Below, piece by piece: positions 62,385 to 64,000 of a stretch of DNA of 64,000 bases. Every line of letters begins with the position of its first letter. The stretch's first letter is position 1. The stretch lies in assembly GCF_018070045.1 (NCBI RefSeq), contig NZ_JAGPYK010000001.1, forward strand, positions 248,001 through 312,000. The letters run 5' to 3'. A program made the translations under genes and the position numbers. The DNA is from Micromonospora sp. U21. Lineage in GTDB: Bacteria > Actinomycetota > Actinomycetes > Mycobacteriales > Micromonosporaceae. Below the pieces are notes generated by a model, which was not told where the DNA came from, made no database searches, and saw nothing but the letters and a program-made list of their open reading frames with translations.

Positions 62385-62873
62385 GTGACCGTCTACACCC
62401 CTCGACGCGCCGCACGCGTGCTGCTCGTCGACGCGGCCGGCCGCGTCCTGCTCTTCAACGGCTTCGACCCGGCCCGCCCCGGGCACCGCTACTGGTTCAC
62501 CATTGGCGGTGGGCTGGATCCGGCGGAGTCACCGGCGGCGGGCGCGGCCCGGGAGCTGGCCGAGGAGACCGGGTTGCGGCTCGACCCCGCCGAACTGGGC
62601 GAGCCGGTCTGGTCCGAAACGACCGAGTTCCCGTTCGACGGTGTGTGGTACCGCCAGCAGCAGGTCTTCTTCCTGGTCCGGGTGCCGTCGTGGCAGGTGG
62701 ACACCGCGGGTTTCGACGACGTCGAGCGGCGCAGCATCGCCGGTCACCGCTGGTGGTCGCCGGACAAGCTGGCGGCCACCGATGAGCGGTACTACCCGGC
62801 CGAGCTGCCCGCCCTGCTGACCAGGCTCCTACGACCGACCGCCGGCGTCGACCGGGACGAGGCCACGTGCTGA
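62385..62873 (+). CDS. NUDIX hydrolase
   Basis: A 162-residue NUDIX protein. The Nudix box GX5EX7REUXEEXGU is complete in GGLDPAESPAAGAARELAEETGLRL, within a fold beginning RRAARVLLVDAAGRVLLFNGFDPARPGHRYWFTIG. It hydrolyses a nucleoside diphosphate derivative, perhaps a housekeeping mutator or ADP-sugar substrate. The GTG start fits; the end overlaps rnhB by seven bases. Confidence 0.92.
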   Translation: MTVYTPRRAARVLLVDAAGRVLLFNGFDPARPGHRYWFTIGGGLDPAESPAAGAARELAEETGLRLDPAELGEPVWSETTEFPFDGVWYRQQQVFFLVRVPSWQVDTAGFDDVERRSIAGHRWWSPDKLAATDERYYPAELPALLTRLLRPTAGVDRDEATC

Positions 62874-63679
62874 CCCCGCCGCGCACCGTCGTGCGCCGGG
62901 AGGCCGGGCTGTACGCGCTGGAGCGGGCGTTGCAACGGCGCGGCTTCCGGCAGGTCGCCGGCGCCGACGAGGCCGGCCGGGGCGCGTGCGCCGGTCCGCT
63001 GGTCGCCGCCGCGGCGGTGCTGCCCGAGGGGCGACGCGGCGAGATCGAGGGCCTGGCCGACTCAAAGCTGCTCACCCCGGCCAGCCGGGAGCGGGTGTAC
63101 GCGGAGGTCGTCGACCGCGCGCTGGCGTACGCCGTGGTGGTCATCCCGGCCGAGGAGGTCGACGCCCGGGGGTTGCACGTGTGCAACCTGTCCGCGATGC
63201 GCCGGGCGCTCGCCTCGCTCACCACCCGGCCGGAGTACGTGCTGACCGACGGCTTCGGCGTGGACGGCCTGGGCGTGCCGGGGCTGGCGGTGTGGAAGGG
63301 TGACCGGGTGGCAGCCTGCGTGGCGGCGGCCAGCGTGCTCGCCAAGGTCACCCGGGACCGGATCATGGTGGAGTTGGACGGGGTGTTCCCGGCGTACGGC
63401 TTCGCCGAGCACAAGGGCTACATCACCCCGGAGCACTCCGCGGCGCTGCGGGAGCACGGGCCGTGCCGGGAGCACCGGTTCTCGTACGTCAACGTCGCCG
63501 CGGTCTCCGGCCGCGACGGCCGGCCGCCGCGCGCCCGGCGGCCCGTCCATCCGGGCCCGGACGAGCCGATGGAGCGCTCCTGGGCGTCAGGGAGTACCGT
63601 CGGCGTGGCGTTGGGCGAGCAGCTTCGGCCTCCGGCGCCGGTGGGGGAAGATGTGGTCATGGAAGGCGGAGTGCGATGA
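62867..63679 (+). CDS. rnhB: Ribonuclease HII
   Basis: Removes ribonucleotides and RNA primers from DNA. The 270-residue protein has the acidic active site in FRQVAGADEAGRGACAGPLVAAAAVL (Asp, Glu) and YVLTDGFGV, the KGD segment AVWKGDRVAACVAAASVLAKVTRDRIM and GYGFAEHKGYITPEHSAAL-type C-terminal motif. A 50-residue Pro/Gly tail follows, longer than the usual 200-220 total. GTG start overlaps the NUDIX stop; the end overlaps the DUF2469 start. Confidence 0.95.
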   Translation: MLTPPRTVVRREAGLYALERALQRRGFRQVAGADEAGRGACAGPLVAAAAVLPEGRRGEIEGLADSKLLTPASRERVYAEVVDRALAYAVVVIPAEEVDARGLHVCNLSAMRRALASLTTRPEYVLTDGFGVDGLGVPGLAVWKGDRVAACVAAASVLAKVTRDRIMVELDGVFPAYGFAEHKGYITPEHSAALREHGPCREHRFSYVNVAAVSGRDGRPPRARRPVHPGPDEPMERSWASGSTVGVALGEQLRPPAPVGEDVVMEGGVR

Positions 63680-63999
63680 GCGCGGAAGATCTCGAGAAGT
63701 ACGAGACCGAGATGGAGCTGCAGCTCTACCGGGAGTACCGCGACATTGTCCGCCAGTTCTCCTACGTGGTGGAGACGGAGCGCCGGTTCTACCTGGCCAA
63801 CCAGGTCGACCTACACGTGCGCAACTCCGACGGCGAGGTTTACTTCGAGGTCGAGATGCACGATGCCTGGGTGTGGGACATGTACCGTCCTGCCCGCTTC
63901 GTGAAGAACGTCCGGGTGATGACCTTCAAGGACGTCAACGTCGAGGAGCTGGAGAAGCCCGACATCTCGCTGCCCGCCGACTCCGGCTTCGGCGGCTGA
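63676..63999 (+). CDS. DUF2469 conserved actinobacterial protein
   Basis: A 107-residue acidic protein: MSAEDLEKYETEMELQLYREYRDIVRQFSYVVETERRFYLANQVDLHVRNSDGEVYFEVEMHDAWVWDMYRPARFVKNVRVMTFKDVNVEEL. It is conserved through the actinobacteria next to rnhB (Rv2901c in M. tuberculosis), and its function is unknown. ATGA overlap with the rnhB stop; the stop lies one base before the window end, so the gene is complete. Confidence 0.95.
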   Translation: MSAEDLEKYETEMELQLYREYRDIVRQFSYVVETERRFYLANQVDLHVRNSDGEVYFEVEMHDAWVWDMYRPARFVKNVRVMTFKDVNVEELEKPDISLPADSGFGG

Positions 64000-64000
64000 C

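Overview
The window is a very GC-rich (clearly above 70 percent) actinomycete chromosome segment. Several things point to the family Micromonosporaceae, probably Micromonospora: cofC for coenzyme F420, a SepIVA homologue beside coaD/yceD/rpmF/rnc, a WhiJ-like/DUF397 pair, a short archaeal-type ProRS, and the order smc - ftsY - amtB - glnK - glnD - ffh - rpsP - khpA - rimM - trmD - rplS - lepB - lepB - rnhB - DUF2469. No rRNA, tRNA, insertion sequence, prophage or CRISPR array was recognised. It reads as core chromosome with small lineage-specific insertions.

Layout. 1-5.5 kb: start of ppk (cut by the window edge), a cold-shock-like protein and cofC on the minus strand, then plsC-gpsA-PLP lyase-PrmC-like methyltransferase on plus. 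5.8-14 kb: a ROK sugar kinase, a WhiJ-like regulator with its DUF397 partner, ddl, DUF3515 and AsnC-like genes, thiL, a GNAT enzyme, an orphan ATP-grasp ligase and rpmB. 14.3-27.2 kb: a DhaL/FakA-like protein and recG, two divergent-from-rsmD LPXTG surface proteins, then rsmD-coaD, sepIVA, yceD-rpmF-plsX-rnc-mutM (cell division, CoA, fatty acid/phospholipid initiation, RNA processing and DNA repair). 27.4-32.4 kb: envelope genes (MMPL transporter, GH114-like lipoprotein, CAP-domain protein) and a small coiled-coil protein. 32.8-43.5 kb: smc and a HAD phosphatase, DinB, a marR-MFS-usp efflux operon, a PhoD phosphatase and ftsY. 44.4-48.7 kb: the nitrogen operon amtB-glnK-glnD behind a GlnR-like tandem box. 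49.2-64 kb: a two-component pair, ffh, an S4 paralogue overlapping a 53-residue basic protein that has not been named, an amidohydrolase, TetR, proS, and the S16/KhpA/RimM/TrmD/L19/signal peptidase/RNase HII run.

The parts outside the core scaffold are the most interesting. The two LPXTG proteins interrupt recG-rsmD and share signal peptide length, sorting tail length, Shine-Dalgarno, upstream motifs and a near-identical terminator hairpin, so they look like one duplicated expression unit. The intergenic spaces carry several different long palindromes (5.63, 29.68, 37.06, 48.94 kb) and two copies of a roughly 53-bp three-box repeat (37.71 and 57.10 kb), which look like chromosome-wide repeat families. 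A 19-bp perfect inverted repeat starts at the last base of the glnD start codon. Precise regulatory sites were seen for the MarR-controlled efflux pump (two 15-bp palindromes 26 bp apart) and for the nitrogen operon.
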